Assembly (NCBI GenBank): GCA_021296255.1
Contig: JAGWAU010000010.1
Location: 2,880-66,879 of the forward strand
DNA from: Alphaproteobacteria bacterium
GTDB lineage: Bacteria > Pseudomonadota > Alphaproteobacteria > UBA2966
Length of the DNA: 64,000 nucleotides
Direction of reading: 5' to 3'
Part shown: in pieces, positions 26,081 to 36,949 of the stretch
How positions within the stretch are numbered: the stretch's first letter is position 1
How the letters are laid out: every line of letters begins with the position of its first letter
Program-made: the position numbers and the translations under genes
The notes under the pieces: generated by a model
Told to the model about the DNA's origin: nothing
The model's input: only the letters and a program-made list of their open reading frames with translations
Database searches by the model: none

Positions 26081-26813
26081 AGCTGGAGCCTTCCTCATCG
26101 AGGAGGGCCTTGATTTCGGCGAAGTGACGTTCGGCCTGGCCCGGATACCGTTCCACTTCGGACGCGACCCTTTCGGCCAGGTCGGCGGACATGAGCCGCA
26201 GCGGCTTGCCGGTCTGCGCGGCGCGCTCGAAGTGGTACAGACGGTTGAAGGTATCGGCCACGCTGTCGCCGATTGCGAGGACACCGTGGTTGCCCATGAC
26301 CATGATCCTGATCCTGGGGTCGGTCAGCATGGCGGCACAGCGCTTGCCTTCCGCCTCGAAGGCGAGGCCTTCGAGGGCCTCGTCGACGGTCATCCGGTTG
26401 AAGAACGTGGCGGTATTGAGGTCGATCGGCGGCAGGATGCTCTCTTCGAAGCTCGCCAGCACGGTTGCGAAGGGGGAGTGAAGGTGCATGACACAGCGCG
26501 CGTGCCGGTAGCGGCGATGGAGCGGTGCGTGCAACCCCCAGGCGGTTGCATCCGGCGCTTCGGGCCGGCTCAACGCGTCCGTGTCGTCGGCGTCCAGCTC
26601 GAGCAGGTCCGAAGCCCGAATCCTGGAGAAATGCATCTGGTTCGGATTGATCAGGAACCGGATCCCCTCCAAATCCACTGCCAAGCTGAAATGATTGGCA
26701 ACTGCTTCGTGCATGTTGAGGCGCGCCGTCCAGCGGAACGCGGCGGCAAGGTCGACGCGGGCTTCCCAGTGGTCAAGGCCCGGCCGTTCCAGAACTCGGG
26801 GTCGGACAGTCAT
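26070..26813 (-). CDS. Class II aldolase/adducin family protein
   Basis: A 247-residue class II aldolase-fold protein. Zinc-binding His residues are visible in VMHLHSPFA and the later GNHGVLAIG; NHFSLAVD and a conserved LINPNQMHFS lie near the N terminus. The family includes fuculose-phosphate aldolase and ribulose-phosphate epimerases. The gene is transcribed divergently from a LysR regulator with a palindrome between them, so the regulator probably controls it. Its stop overlaps the start of the broken desaturase gene by 11 bases. Confidence 0.88.
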   Translation of the reverse strand: MTVRPRVLERPGLDHWEARVDLAAAFRWTARLNMHEAVANHFSLAVDLEGIRFLINPNQMHFSRIRASDLLELDADDTDALSRPEAPDATAWGLHAPLHRRYRHARCVMHLHSPFATVLASFEESILPPIDLNTATFFNRMTVDEALEGLAFEAEGKRCAAMLTDPRIRIMVMGNHGVLAIGDSVADTFNRLYHFERAAQTGKPLRLMSADLAERVASEVERYPGQAERHFAEIKALLDEEGSSYAS

Positions 26814-26895
26814 CGCAATCGACCGGCAATGGGGACGTGCAGAAGATGTTGGGCAGCCGGTCCGGCATTAACAAACGTTAGATCTTCGGGCGTAG

Positions 26896-26912
26896 CATTA
26901 ATAATATTAATG
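26896..26912. promoter_or_regulatory. Candidate LysR operator
   Basis: A perfect AT-rich palindrome, CATTAAT-AAT-ATTAATG, lies between the divergent aldolase and LysR genes, 28 bp before the LysR start. The core fits the T-N11-A pattern of LysR-type binding sites, and the composition contrasts strongly with the GC-rich surroundings. Confidence 0.55.
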
Positions 26913-26940
26913 TATTCGTTGTGCATGGAGTTTTCTTTCC

Positions 26941-27810
26941 ATGACAAACCTGCCCCCACTCACCTGGTTGCGCGCGTTCGAGGCCGCCGCACGGCACCTT
27001 TCCTTCACCCAGGCGGCGGCCGAGTTGAACCTCACGCAGTCGGCGGTGTCCCAGCATGTGCGTAGTCTCGAATCCGCGCTTGGCCTGACCCTGTTCGTCC
27101 GCAGGACCCGAGCGCTTCAATTGACCGAAGGCGGATCGAACTACCTCCCCGTCGTCCAGGAGGCGTTCGAGGTCCTAACCGCCGGAACCCGTGCACTTGT
27201 CGGCGACCGGGGACGGCAGTTGAGGGTGAGGTCCAATCTTTCCTTCTCGACCTTCTGGCTCGCCCCGCGGCTCGGCGCCCTGCTGCAAGCCCATCCCTGG
27301 CTGTCTCTCAATCTGACGACACCGATCTGGAATCCGCAGAGCGTCGAGGGCATACCGGAAGTGGAAATCCGATTCGGACGTCCGGTACTGATGCCGGACA
27401 CCGCAAAGCGGCTCGCGGCCGAAAGGGCTTATCCGGTCTGCACACCGGATGTGGAGCCGGCGTTGCGCGACTGGAGAACCGCGCCGCTTTTCGACTGCGT
27501 GGGCGTGACGACCAATTGGGAAGCTTGGCTCGCGAGCCGGGGTCATGCTCTGCCGCCGGACCGGAATGTCAACCTCGCGTCGACCTACGTGGTCGTGATG
27601 ACCGCGGCCATGAACGGCGTCGGCCTCTCGATGGCGCACGACACGTTGGCAAGCGGGTTGCTCGGGGATGGCCGGCTCGAACGCGCCTACGATCACAGCG
27701 TTGCGATGCCCGAAGGCTATTTCCTGCTGCCACCGGCCAGTCATCAAGAGACGCCGGCGGCGCGAACCTTCGTCGATTGGCTCGAAGAGCATTTTGCACG
27801 CCGCGAGTAG
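26941..27810 (+). CDS. LysR family transcriptional regulator (GcvA-like)
   Basis: A 289-residue LysR regulator. The winged-helix DNA-binding domain covers residues 5-65 (LTWLRAFEAAARHLSFTQAA, then QSAVSQHVRSLE), followed by a periplasmic-binding-protein-like sensor domain. The N terminus resembles the GcvA subgroup. It is divergent from the class II aldolase gene, its likely target, with a T-N11-A palindrome between them. The inducer is unknown. Confidence 0.92.
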   Translation: MTNLPPLTWLRAFEAAARHLSFTQAAAELNLTQSAVSQHVRSLESALGLTLFVRRTRALQLTEGGSNYLPVVQEAFEVLTAGTRALVGDRGRQLRVRSNLSFSTFWLAPRLGALLQAHPWLSLNLTTPIWNPQSVEGIPEVEIRFGRPVLMPDTAKRLAAERAYPVCTPDVEPALRDWRTAPLFDCVGVTTNWEAWLASRGHALPPDRNVNLASTYVVVMTAAMNGVGLSMAHDTLASGLLGDGRLERAYDHSVAMPEGYFLLPPASHQETPAARTFVDWLEEHFARRE

Positions 27811-27942
27811 CGCCCGGCGCCTCGGATCGGAAGTCAAGGCGCAGCGCTTGCCGGACGGGAAGTTCCTGCCTCGTCTTGTCCCTCGCCCGGAAAAGATTCG
27901 TGTACGTCGGGATACCATTGAGTCTCGCGTTGCTCCGCATGT

Positions 27943-27977
27943 TGTTGTTCGGCGTCCAATTTAGACGCCGAACAACA
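27943..27977. repeat. 35-bp palindromic relic of the 92-bp element (copy C)
   Basis: TGTTGTTCGGCGTC and its exact reverse complement flank a 7-base centre (CAATTTA). This equals one end of copies A and B folded onto the opposite end, with the 57-base interior missing. It lies between the LysR and MFS genes, which converge here, so it may also act as a two-way transcription stop. Confidence 0.7.
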
Positions 27978-28008
27978 TTATTGGCCTCTGCCCCATCCCG
28001 CGCCGCCG

Positions 28009-29325
28009 TCAGCACACCAACCCGGGCGGTCGCGACGCTTGGACTCGTCCCCAATCCAGGACCTCGGGTTCCATGATCTCGGGCTCCGGCTCGCCTTCCT
28101 CAGGCTCGGACCGGGGATCGAGCTCTGCGATCACCGGCGTCGTCGTGGGCATCGGCGAGAATGGAGTCTGATCCTCCACGGGAAGCGGCTCGCGCCGCGT
28201 CATGCGATACATGACGAACAACGCCAGGATCGCCGTTGCGGCCCCGGTAAAGACGAAGAGACCGAAGGGTCCCGCCAGGACCATGATCGCCGATGCGGCA
28301 ATCGGGCCGATGACCGCGCCGACACCGTACGCGAACAGGAGGCCCGCGCTGACGGATACGAGCTGGGAGGTATCGGCGAAGTCGTTGGCATGAGTCACGC
28401 CCTGGCCATAGAGGGTGAAAGCAAGGCCGCCATAGACCGCGACCAAGGAAAGCAGCACGAGGAATGGAAGGTCGCCGACGATGACGATGGCAACACTGGC
28501 CGCGGCGGCGCCCGCCAGGACCCACATCACGACTCTGCGGCGGTCGAAGCGGTCCGAGAACCATCCGACAGGCCATTGCATGACAAGGCCGGCGAAAATG
28601 GCCGTGGCCATGAAGGTCGACACTTGACCCGTGTCGAAACCGCTCTGTTGGGCGAACAAGGGACCCATGTTGAAGAACGCGGCATTGACCGCCCCGGCCG
28701 AGAAACACAGCGCGACGCCGAGGGGAGAGATTCGAGCCAGCGCTAGGATGCCGAGCCGCCCGCTCGGATCGGGCACGGGCGCCTCCATCCGCGTCAGCGC
28801 CACGGGGACGAGGCAGACCGCGAACAGCATGGCGACGACGCTGAATAGAACGAACGTCTCTGGACCGCCGAGGTTCAGCATCAGCTGCCCCGCGCTCAAG
28901 GCGAGAAACGAGGTCACCATGTAGAGGGAGAGAATCCGCCCACGAACCTCGTTGGGGACCTTGGCGTTGATCCACGACTCGGCGATCGTGTAGAGCCCCG
29001 CCGTGCAGTATCCGGTAAGAACCCGCAGAGCGCCCCAAGTGATCTCCGAAATGAACACCGGGTGCAGGAGCGCCGAGCACGCGGCAAGCGCCGCGAGCGC
29101 CGCGAACGAACGGATGTGGCCGACGCGGTCCACGAACCAGCGGCACGTCTGCGCACCGAGTATGAAGCCCACCGAGAAGCAGGAAAGCACAATGCCGACC
29201 GACAGAGCCGGCATGTCCTCGATCCCCATGCGGACGGCCAGCAACGTCGTTAACAAACCGTTTCCGGTAATGAGCAGTCCCGCGCCAAGGAACAGCGCTC
29301 CGAGGATCGGCAACAACTGAACCAT
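28009..29325 (-). CDS. MFS transporter (YcaD-like)
   Basis: A 438-residue major facilitator protein with about 12 hydrophobic segments. The loop between segments 2 and 3 reads CRWFVDRVGHIRSFA, and the equivalent in the second half is WFSDRFDRRRVVM. Residues from about 390 form an acidic cytoplasmic tail rich in Glu/Pro. It resembles the YcaD/UMF2 group of putative permeases. The start is ATG 29325. The substrate is unknown. Confidence 0.88.
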   Translation of the reverse strand: MVQLLPILGALFLGAGLLITGNGLLTTLLAVRMGIEDMPALSVGIVLSCFSVGFILGAQTCRWFVDRVGHIRSFAALAALAACSALLHPVFISEITWGALRVLTGYCTAGLYTIAESWINAKVPNEVRGRILSLYMVTSFLALSAGQLMLNLGGPETFVLFSVVAMLFAVCLVPVALTRMEAPVPDPSGRLGILALARISPLGVALCFSAGAVNAAFFNMGPLFAQQSGFDTGQVSTFMATAIFAGLVMQWPVGWFSDRFDRRRVVMWVLAGAAAASVAIVIVGDLPFLVLLSLVAVYGGLAFTLYGQGVTHANDFADTSQLVSVSAGLLFAYGVGAVIGPIAASAIMVLAGPFGLFVFTGAATAILALFVMYRMTRREPLPVEDQTPFSPMPTTTPVIAELDPRSEPEEGEPEPEIMEPEVLDWGRVQASRPPGLVC

Positions 29326-29477
29326 CCGCTATCCCCGATTCATCATTCCATGAGAGTTTTCCGCCGCTACGTGTTGCGGACGACGCTGCGTCAAATGGGA
29401 ATTCCCGCCCTGAGACGCAAGATCATTCGCGAAATTCGGTTGGGACCGGACGGGTGTTGGAACGGGAACGCTACCGC

Positions 29478-31598
29478 TCACATATTGCGCCGGTACTGGC
29501 CACCTACCTCGAACAGGGCATCGGTGATCTGCCCGAGCGAGCAGACGCGGACGGCATCCATCAGCACCACAAAGACGTTGCCGTTTGTCGCCGCCGCCGT
29601 CTTGAGGCGTTCGAGCATGGCTGGCGCCTCCGCCGCATGACGCTCGTGGAAGCCGCGCAGTCGCTTGAGCTGGCTCTTCTTCTCCCTATCCGTCGACCGG
29701 GCCAATGCCACGGTCGTCGTCTTCGGCACGTCGGCGTCGGGATCGATGAAGGTATTGACGCCGACGAGGGGATAGCTGCCGTCGTGCTTGTGGGTCTCGT
29801 AGTAAAGCGACTCGTCCTGGATCTTGCCGCGCTGGTAACCGGTTTCCATGGCACCGAGCACTCCTCCGCGCTCGGAGATGCGCTCGAACTCCTTTAGGAC
29901 CGCCTCTTCCACGAGGTCGGTGAGCTCGTCAATGATGAAGGATCCCTGGTTCGGGTTTTCGTTACCGGCCAGACCCCACTCCTTGTTGATGATGAGTTGA
30001 ATGGCCACGGCCCGGCGCACCGACTCTTCCGACGGCGTAGTGATCGCCTCGTCGTACGCGTTGGTGTGCAGGCTGTTGGTGCCATCGTAGGTGGCAACCA
30101 GCGCCTGCAGAGTGGTCCGGATATCGTTGAAGGCGTATTCCTGGGCGTGCAGGGAACGTCCCGACGTCTGCGTGTGATACTTGAGCTTCTGGCTCCGTTC
30201 CGAAGCTCCGTATTTCTCGCGCATGGTCACGGCCCAGATCCGCCGAGCCACCCGGCCAAGCACCGTGTATTCCGGGTCCATGCCCGCCGAGAAGAAGAAC
30301 GACAAGTTGGGGGCGAAGTCGTCGACATCCATGCCCCGAGCGAGGTACGCCTCCACATACGTGAATCCGTTCGCCAGCGTGAAGGCGAGCTGACTGATCG
30401 GATTCGCCCCCGCCTCGGCGATGTGGTAGCCGGAGATCGATACCGAATAGAAGTTCTTCACGTCGTGTTCGACGAAATACTCCTGGATGTCGCCCATCAC
30501 CTTGAGCGAGAACTCGGTCGAGAACAGGCAGGTGTTCTGGCCCTGGTCCTCCTTGAGGATGTCGGCCTGCACGGTTCCGCGGACGTTTTCGTGCACCCAT
30601 TGCCGGACCTTCGCGGCCTCGGCTTTCTTCGGGTCGCGTCCGTGGTCGGTCCTGAACTTGTCGAGCCGCTGATCGATGGCGGTGTTGAGGAACATCGCCA
30701 TAATCGTGGGTGCCGGCCCGTTGATGGTCATGGAGACGGACGTCGAGGGGTCGCACAAGTCGAAACCGTCGTACGTCGCCTTCATGTCATCGAGCGTCGC
30801 GATCGACACGCCCGAGTTGCCGACCTTTCCATAGATATCCGGCCGCAGGTCGGGATCGTTTCCATAGAGCGTCACCGAGTCGAAAGCCGTCGACAGGCGC
30901 TTGGCGTCGGAGTGCTCGGACAGGAGCTTGAAGCGCTTGTTGGTGCGGAACGGATCACCCTCGCCCGCGAACATCCGCGTGGGGTCTTCGCCCCGGCGCT
31001 TGAAGGGGAATACGCCCGCGGTGAACGGGAAGTATCCCGGCAGGTTCTCCCGCCGGCGCCACCTCAACAGTTCGCCCTCGTCTTCGTATTCCGGCAACGC
31101 GACGCGCGACAGCTCGTTGCCGCAGATCGTCGTCGCGGTCAGCGGCGTACGGACCTCCCGCCCCCGCACCCGATAGGTATACTCCTTACCGGAATAGGCC
31201 TTCTTCACCTCCGGCCAGTCGGCCAGCAACCGTCGCGATTCTTCATCGAGGGCGGCTTCCTTCCCCTCCGCGAGTTGGTCCAGGTCATCCGTCCCGCCGC
31301 CGACGCCTTTTACCATCGCCGCGGCTGCGCGAAGCTGCTGACGTTCGCGCGCGATCCGTACCTGGGCTTCCGTAGTTCGGTGGTATTTCCGCACCGTGTC
31401 CGCGATTTCGGCGAGGTACCGCGTCCGATCGGCCGGCACGATCAGATCACGGTCCGAAGAAGTCCTGGTCCGGACCGGAGGGAGATCGCCGGTCCAATCG
31501 GCGAAACCGCGTTCCGCGAGCAACCCCACGACCGCCTGATACAAGGCCGTGACGCCGTCGTCGTTGAACTTCGAGGCGATGGTCCCGAACACCGGCAT
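29478..31598 (-). CDS. icmF: Fused isobutyryl-CoA mutase IcmF, C-terminal part (mutase large domain)
   Basis: This 706-residue frame holds the substrate-binding TIM barrel of the coenzyme-B12 mutase. [36 protein letters not shown] and [13 protein letters not shown] match IcmF rather than methylmalonyl-CoA mutase (which has QTSGWSLT). The ATG at 31598 is internal: the same frame is homologous for 12 more codons upstream ([12 protein letters not shown]). The first part of the protein lies in another frame (31442-32809). Intact IcmF is one polypeptide of about 1,090 residues that interconverts isobutyryl- and butyryl-CoA. Confidence 0.85.
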   Translation of the reverse strand: MPVFGTIASKFNDDGVTALYQAVVGLLAERGFADWTGDLPPVRTRTSSDRDLIVPADRTRYLAEIADTVRKYHRTTEAQVRIARERQQLRAAAAMVKGVGGGTDDLDQLAEGKEAALDEESRRLLADWPEVKKAYSGKEYTYRVRGREVRTPLTATTICGNELSRVALPEYEDEGELLRWRRRENLPGYFPFTAGVFPFKRRGEDPTRMFAGEGDPFRTNKRFKLLSEHSDAKRLSTAFDSVTLYGNDPDLRPDIYGKVGNSGVSIATLDDMKATYDGFDLCDPSTSVSMTINGPAPTIMAMFLNTAIDQRLDKFRTDHGRDPKKAEAAKVRQWVHENVRGTVQADILKEDQGQNTCLFSTEFSLKVMGDIQEYFVEHDVKNFYSVSISGYHIAEAGANPISQLAFTLANGFTYVEAYLARGMDVDDFAPNLSFFFSAGMDPEYTVLGRVARRIWAVTMREKYGASERSQKLKYHTQTSGRSLHAQEYAFNDIRTTLQALVATYDGTNSLHTNAYDEAITTPSEESVRRAVAIQLIINKEWGLAGNENPNQGSFIIDELTDLVEEAVLKEFERISERGGVLGAMETGYQRGKIQDESLYYETHKHDGSYPLVGVNTFIDPDADVPKTTTVALARSTDREKKSQLKRLRGFHERHAAEAPAMLERLKTAAATNGNVFVVLMDAVRVCSLGQITDALFEVGGQYRRNM

Positions 31599-32809
31599 CC
31601 GGTCCGGCGGTGTTCCGAACAGTTCGTGGTTACGTCGCGCAGTGCGTCGTCGGCTCCCTTCCGATCGAACTTGTTGATCGCCACGAGGTCGGCGAAATCC
31701 AACATGTCGATCTTCTCGAGCTGACTCGCAGCGCCGTAGTCCGGCGTCATTGCGTAGATCGCAACGTCGACGAAGGGCACGATTTCCGCATCCCCCTGCC
31801 CGATGCCCGACGTCTCGACGATGACGAGGTCATGACCCGCCGCCTGGCACGCCGTGACCGCATCGGGGAGACAGCCCGCAAGCTCCGTGCCCGAGCCGCG
31901 CGTCGCCAGAGAGCGCACGTAGACGTTCGAACCGTGAATCGCGTTCATGCGGATGCGATCGCCGAGAAGCGCGCCGCCCGTCCGGCGCTTCGATGGATCG
32001 ACGGCGATGACCGCAACCGTGAGCTCGGGTCGATGCTGGCGGAACCGCCGGACGATTTCGTCCGTGAGGGAGGATTTCCCGGCGCCGCCGGTTCCGGTCA
32101 GGCCGATGACGGGGCACCTGCCGCGTGCCTTTGCACGCTTTTCGATGTCCTTGCGGAACCGCGCCCCGGGCTTGCCAAGCTCGAGCGCCGTGATGACGCG
32201 CGCCAGCGTGCCGTGGTCGCCCGTGTCGAGCCCGTCCAGACTTCTGGGCTGCGAACCGGCAAGGTCGAAGTCGGCCCGCCGGAGCATGTCGTCGATCATG
32301 CCCTGCAGGCCTAGCTTTTGGCCGTCTTCGGGCGAGTAGACGCGCGCGACGCCGTAATCGTGGAGTTCCCTAATTTCCTCCGGCACGATGACGCCGCCGC
32401 CGCCGCCGAAGACCTTGATGTGCGACGCCCCTCGCTCCGCGAGAAGATCGATCACGTACTTGAAGAACTCGACATGCCCGCCCTGGTAGGAGCTGACCGC
32501 GATGCCGTGGGCATCCTCCTGAACGGCCGCCGTTACCACCTCGTCGACCGAGCGGTTGTGGCCGAGGTGGACGACTTCGGCGCCCGCCGCCTGAAGGATT
32601 CGCCGCATGACGTTGATCGAGGCATCGTGGCCATCGAACAGGCTGGTGGCCGTCACGAAACGCAGCGTGCGCTTCGGCACGTAGCGCCTGCCGGCCGCCC
32701 TCTCCGCCTTCGCCGGCGGCGGACGGCGCTTCGCCCGGGACTTCGACGGCCCGTTCCCGTTCCGGCCCTTGGCCTCCAATTTCTTGGCCGACCCCGCGTT
32801 TTCCGGCAA
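31442..32809 (-). CDS. icmF: Fused isobutyryl-CoA mutase IcmF, N-terminal part (B12-binding and GTPase domains)
   Basis: After a basic linker of about 40 residues comes the cobalamin-binding domain ([14 protein letters not shown], with the D-x-H of the B12 motif) and the MeaI-type GTPase (Walker [17 protein letters not shown] specificity motif). Homology stops at ALRDV (about 31631). Beyond that point the frame is out of register and runs to a meaningless end at 31442. The TTG start at 32809 is chosen because GGAGGAGAG lies just upstream. It is either a true frameshift mutation or a sequencing error. Confidence 0.82.
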   Translation of the reverse strand: MPENAGSAKKLEAKGRNGNGPSKSRAKRRPPPAKAERAAGRRYVPKRTLRFVTATSLFDGHDASINVMRRILQAAGAEVVHLGHNRSVDEVVTAAVQEDAHGIAVSSYQGGHVEFFKYVIDLLAERGASHIKVFGGGGGVIVPEEIRELHDYGVARVYSPEDGQKLGLQGMIDDMLRRADFDLAGSQPRSLDGLDTGDHGTLARVITALELGKPGARFRKDIEKRAKARGRCPVIGLTGTGGAGKSSLTDEIVRRFRQHRPELTVAVIAVDPSKRRTGGALLGDRIRMNAIHGSNVYVRSLATRGSGTELAGCLPDAVTACQAAGHDLVIVETSGIGQGDAEIVPFVDVAIYAMTPDYGAASQLEKIDMLDFADLVAINKFDRKGADDALRDVTTNCSEHRRTGCRCSGPSPRSSTTTASRPCIRRSWGCSRNAVSPIGPAISLRSGPGLLRTVI

Positions 32810-32851
32810 CGACTCTCCTCCGCAACGGCGTTTGAAGCCGGGTGTTCTTAG

Positions 32852-33970
<1,119 letters not shown>

Positions 33971-34200
33971 GGACGCACGACGCCCCGGAGGTTCAGTTAG
34001 AGCTCAAAGTCTTGGCGGGCGCGCTTAGCCTTGGCCCTGTGTTTGGGCACTCACGCACATAAGTCCCATTTCATTGCCCGTTGCCTCGGAAGGGCCAGAA
34101 ACCGCAGTTTCCAGTGCGTCTCGCCTCATCACGCATAGTCACGGCACTTCACGCCATGTGGGGACTCCAGAATTCTGCCTCCGTGTCCCCTGCCGGATTG

Positions 34201-35457
34201 CTACCGGTGCGCCCTGAACGGCGTCAGATCGATGCCCGGGTCGCGACCCGCGACGAGATCGGAGATCAGCCGCCCTGTGAGCGGCCCGAGCGACAGGCCG
34301 TAGTGCTGATGCCCGAAAGCGAAATACACGTCCGGAAACATGGGCGACGGCCCGATTACCGGCCGGGAATCCGGAAGCGTCGGGCGGAATCCGAGCCACG
34401 CGCTCAGTTCCCGCGTTTCCAGACCGGGAAGCATGCGTTTGGCGTGCGGGAGCAGGCGGCGAACCCAACCGTAGTCGGGAGAGGCCGAGAGACTGGCGAG
34501 TTCGACGCCATGCGCGAGCCGCAATCCGTCCTCCATGGGCGTGATGGCAAAGCCGTAATCCCCATGGAGGAGAGGGCGCGTGGGTCCCGGCGTCATCGCG
34601 GGCAACATGAAATGGTAACCCCGCTCGGTATCGAGCGGCACGTCGCCGCCCAATTGCCGGGCCAAGCCCCGCGACCAGGCCCCGGCCGCAAGCACGATCC
34701 CGTCGGCCTCAACGTTGTCGCCTCCAACCCGGACCACTCGGGGCCGCCCCACTAGGTCAAAACCGGTCACCTCCCCGGTCCTGAGTTGACCGCCTCTACC
34801 CACGAAATCCGCGGCGAAAGCCTGGACCACGCGCAGGGGATTGGTGAGTGAATCGAACTCCGGGAAATACAGTCCCCGACCGAAGACGGGTGCGACCGTC
34901 GGCTCCATCTGGCGGATCTCATCGGCGTCGAGAATTTCGTACCGGCCGCCGTGGTGATCGTAGAGCGCGCGTACGTCCGCCGTGGCATCGAATGCCGCGT
35001 CGCTCTCGTACACCTTGAGCCAGCCTTTCTGGATGACGAAATTCTGCGCCCCCGTCTGTTCCACCAGATCGCGCCACGCCGGCTTGACGTGCCGGGCGAG
35101 CGTCGCCAGGGCGGCGGCGTTGGCGTTGACCCGCGACGTGCGGGTTTGGCTCAATAGCCGCACCAGCCAGGGCGTCAGTCGCGGCAGACAGGACCAGCGC
35201 ATCGTGAAATAGGGCTGGATGCCCGATAGGAATTTCGGGAGGTCCCGCCACATGCCCGGCATACCCACGGGAACGGACGCGCCGTGGACGATGATGCCGG
35301 CGTTGCCATAGGACGTTCCCCGTCCGGGTTCGCCGCGGTCAATCAACGTGACGTTATGGCCGTCCCGCTGAAGGTAGAGCGCGCACGAAACACCAACGAT
35401 GCCGGCGCCGATCACGACGATGTCGCGCGGCACCGGGCGATGGTCGCGTCTGGGCAT
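34201..35457 (-). CDS. FAD-dependent D-amino acid dehydrogenase-like oxidoreductase
   Basis: A 418-residue DAO/DadA-family flavoprotein. The Rossmann motif VVIGAGIVGVSCALYL lies at residues 13-28, GTSYGNAG follows the ribose-binding acid, and the C-terminal FGHQHYGLSLGPLTGRL matches DadA. The likely reaction is deamination of a D-amino acid to a 2-oxo acid with electrons passed to quinone. The ATG at 35457 is chosen; a longer in-frame start exists at 35514. It stands alone, divergent from the AdoMet-decarboxylase-like gene. The 230 bases before it (33971-34200) show no gene. Confidence 0.88.
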   Translation of the reverse strand: MPRRDHRPVPRDIVVIGAGIVGVSCALYLQRDGHNVTLIDRGEPGRGTSYGNAGIIVHGASVPVGMPGMWRDLPKFLSGIQPYFTMRWSCLPRLTPWLVRLLSQTRTSRVNANAAALATLARHVKPAWRDLVEQTGAQNFVIQKGWLKVYESDAAFDATADVRALYDHHGGRYEILDADEIRQMEPTVAPVFGRGLYFPEFDSLTNPLRVVQAFAADFVGRGGQLRTGEVTGFDLVGRPRVVRVGGDNVEADGIVLAAGAWSRGLARQLGGDVPLDTERGYHFMLPAMTPGPTRPLLHGDYGFAITPMEDGLRLAHGVELASLSASPDYGWVRRLLPHAKRMLPGLETRELSAWLGFRPTLPDSRPVIGPSPMFPDVYFAFGHQHYGLSLGPLTGRLISDLVAGRDPGIDLTPFRAHR

Positions 35458-35647
35458 TCGCGCGCGTTCCGGCACGGGCAGATTGTTGCCGTTTTCTCCG
35501 GGGCTTCCCACCACAATATGTCACCCGCCCGTGCGCAGTACTTGCGCCGGGAATTGCGAATCTATATACGTCCGCCCTCCGAGGCCTTGGCCGTGCGGGT
35601 TCCGGAACCTCCGTGAGTGAATTGACGTTGCGTGGGTGAGAAGACAC

Positions 35648-36028
35648 ATGTGGGGCCAGCACCTCATTCTCGACATGTGCGATTGCGACCGCGGGGCCAT
35701 CGGCAATCCCGATACGATCCGGGCGTTCACCGCCGAGCTTGTCGAGGCCATCGGGATGAGGGCTTATGGAGAGCCCGTCCTCGAACACTTCGCGACTCAC
35801 GATCCCGCCGCGAGCGGCTACACGCTGGTCCAGCTCATCGAGACGTCGAACGTCACGGCGCACTTCGCCGAGCGATCCGGTGACGTCTATCTCGACGTAT
35901 TCTCGTGCAAGGCGTTCTCGGAAGAGAACGCAATCGGCGTATGCCGGAAGTACTTCGCGCCACGCGACGTCAGGCGCACGTCGCTCAAGCGTGGCGTGAA
36001 ACCCCCGGACGTCAGCGACGCCGCTTAG
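35648..36028 (+). CDS. AdoMet decarboxylase-like pyruvoyl enzyme with altered cleavage site
   Basis: A 126-residue protein of the prokaryotic SpeD/SpeH family. GQHLILDM at residues 3-10 is the family opening. The pyruvoyl-forming Ser is S67, with H72 and C87 (FSCK) at exactly the spacing of Ser63/His68/Cys83 in the Thermotoga enzyme. The cleavage motif is T-S-N (residues 66-68) instead of the usual E-S-H. The ATG at 35648 follows GAGAAG; a GTG at 35636 is possible. It could decarboxylate AdoMet for polyamine synthesis or have another substrate, as some SpeD homologues act on ornithine or arginine. No spermidine synthase is nearby. Confidence 0.78.
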   Translation: MWGQHLILDMCDCDRGAIGNPDTIRAFTAELVEAIGMRAYGEPVLEHFATHDPAASGYTLVQLIETSNVTAHFAERSGDVYLDVFSCKAFSEENAIGVCRKYFAPRDVRRTSLKRGVKPPDVSDAA

Positions 36029-36054
36029 CGCCCCGCGCGGCCGGAAGACCGCTC

Positions 36055-36369
36055 ATGTCACACGTACTCAGGTTCGACCGCTTCCGGATGGCCGTCGCCG
36101 CGTACCTGACCAACCGCTCACCGCTCGCCCTTGTCGAGTGCCTGGATGTGGTGGACTCACATTGGCTCCATGTGCGGACGGCTTGGGAACTGGGCAAGCG
36201 ATTTCAAGACTGTGCGAGTCCGTTGATCGCCGTAATGAGAAAGTCGATGGGAGGTATGACTTCCGAGGCGGTGCCTCGTCAGCTCGCCCTGCCCTTCGGG
36301 CCGTTGCAGCAGAGGTTCCAGTTTTCAGGCCCGGTCGCGCTGACGCCCTACGCCCTCGCCCACTCGTAG
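36055..36369 (+). CDS. Hypothetical protein
   Basis: A possible 104-residue protein from ATG 36055 with GGAAG upstream, 26 bp after the AdoMet-decarboxylase-like gene and on the same strand. It has a hydrophobic-helical first half (MAVAAYLTNRSPLALVECLDVV) and a C-terminal part rich in Pro/Leu/Phe. No family was recognised. Same-strand position and spacing are the main support. Confidence 0.35.
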   Translation: MSHVLRFDRFRMAVAAYLTNRSPLALVECLDVVDSHWLHVRTAWELGKRFQDCASPLIAVMRKSMGGMTSEAVPRQLALPFGPLQQRFQFSGPVALTPYALAHS

Positions 36370-36405
36370 GCCGACGGCTGGGTGGCGGCCCGCGAATTCA
36401 AACGC

Positions 36406-36948
36406 TCAGCTTTTCAGCAGCCTGTTCGACTCCTCGAAAACGCGCTTGGTGTGCTCGACGTCGTAAGGGTGCTCATGATGCGTCTCAGGGTTCCACTCTC
36501 TGCGCGGCGTGTTGAAGAAGTCGCCACCGTAAACGTGGATGGCCGCCGTGATCTTGTCCAACGGGTTGTGCACCGAGTGGATGACAGGCACCCCCAACGG
36601 CGCAGCGTCCCTGGTCACCAGCCGTTTCGTCGACGTGATCTCGAGACCATCGGTCGCGCGCTTGTAGAAGGTGTTGTCTTCCTGTCCGCCATAGATGCCG
36701 ATGATCGCCCACATGAGATGGTTGTGGGGATGCATGGTCATGCGCGGACCCCACAGCACGTTGAGGATCGTCAGATCCTCCCCTTGGTAAATCGTGTCGA
36801 CCCCCGCCCGCGTGGGCTCACCGAGCCCTCGCAACACATCGTCCGGATGCGCCACGGCACGCTCGACGACTCCCCGGACGGCACCGTGGGTATCGTCCTC
36901 GCGTAACGCTTCCTTGCAATCCTCGATGAATCGGCCGACCTCGAACAA
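36406..36948 (-). CDS. Cupin protein, cysteine-dioxygenase-like
   Basis: A 180-residue cupin. The first metal motif is visible in RMTMHPHNHLMWAIIGIYGGQEDNTFYKR (His-x-His-x and a distal Glu) and the second in PVIHSVHNP. The fold and size resemble the cysteine dioxygenase/3-mercaptopropionate dioxygenase group, but the substrate is not clear. It starts one base after the stop of the small conserved gene upstream, which signals tight coupling. Confidence 0.78.
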   Translation of the reverse strand: MFEVGRFIEDCKEALREDDTHGAVRGVVERAVAHPDDVLRGLGEPTRAGVDTIYQGEDLTILNVLWGPRMTMHPHNHLMWAIIGIYGGQEDNTFYKRATDGLEITSTKRLVTRDAAPLGVPVIHSVHNPLDKITAAIHVYGGDFFNTPRREWNPETHHEHPYDVEHTKRVFEESNRLLKS

Positions 36949-36949
36949 T

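Noticed and set aside
29997-31724. 575-residue + strand open frame opposite icmF
   Set aside because: High-GC antisense shadow; the minus strand encodes unmistakable mutase motifs.
34081-34755. + strand frame opposite the DadA-like gene
   Set aside because: Shadow of the flavoprotein gene; no domain or ribosome site.
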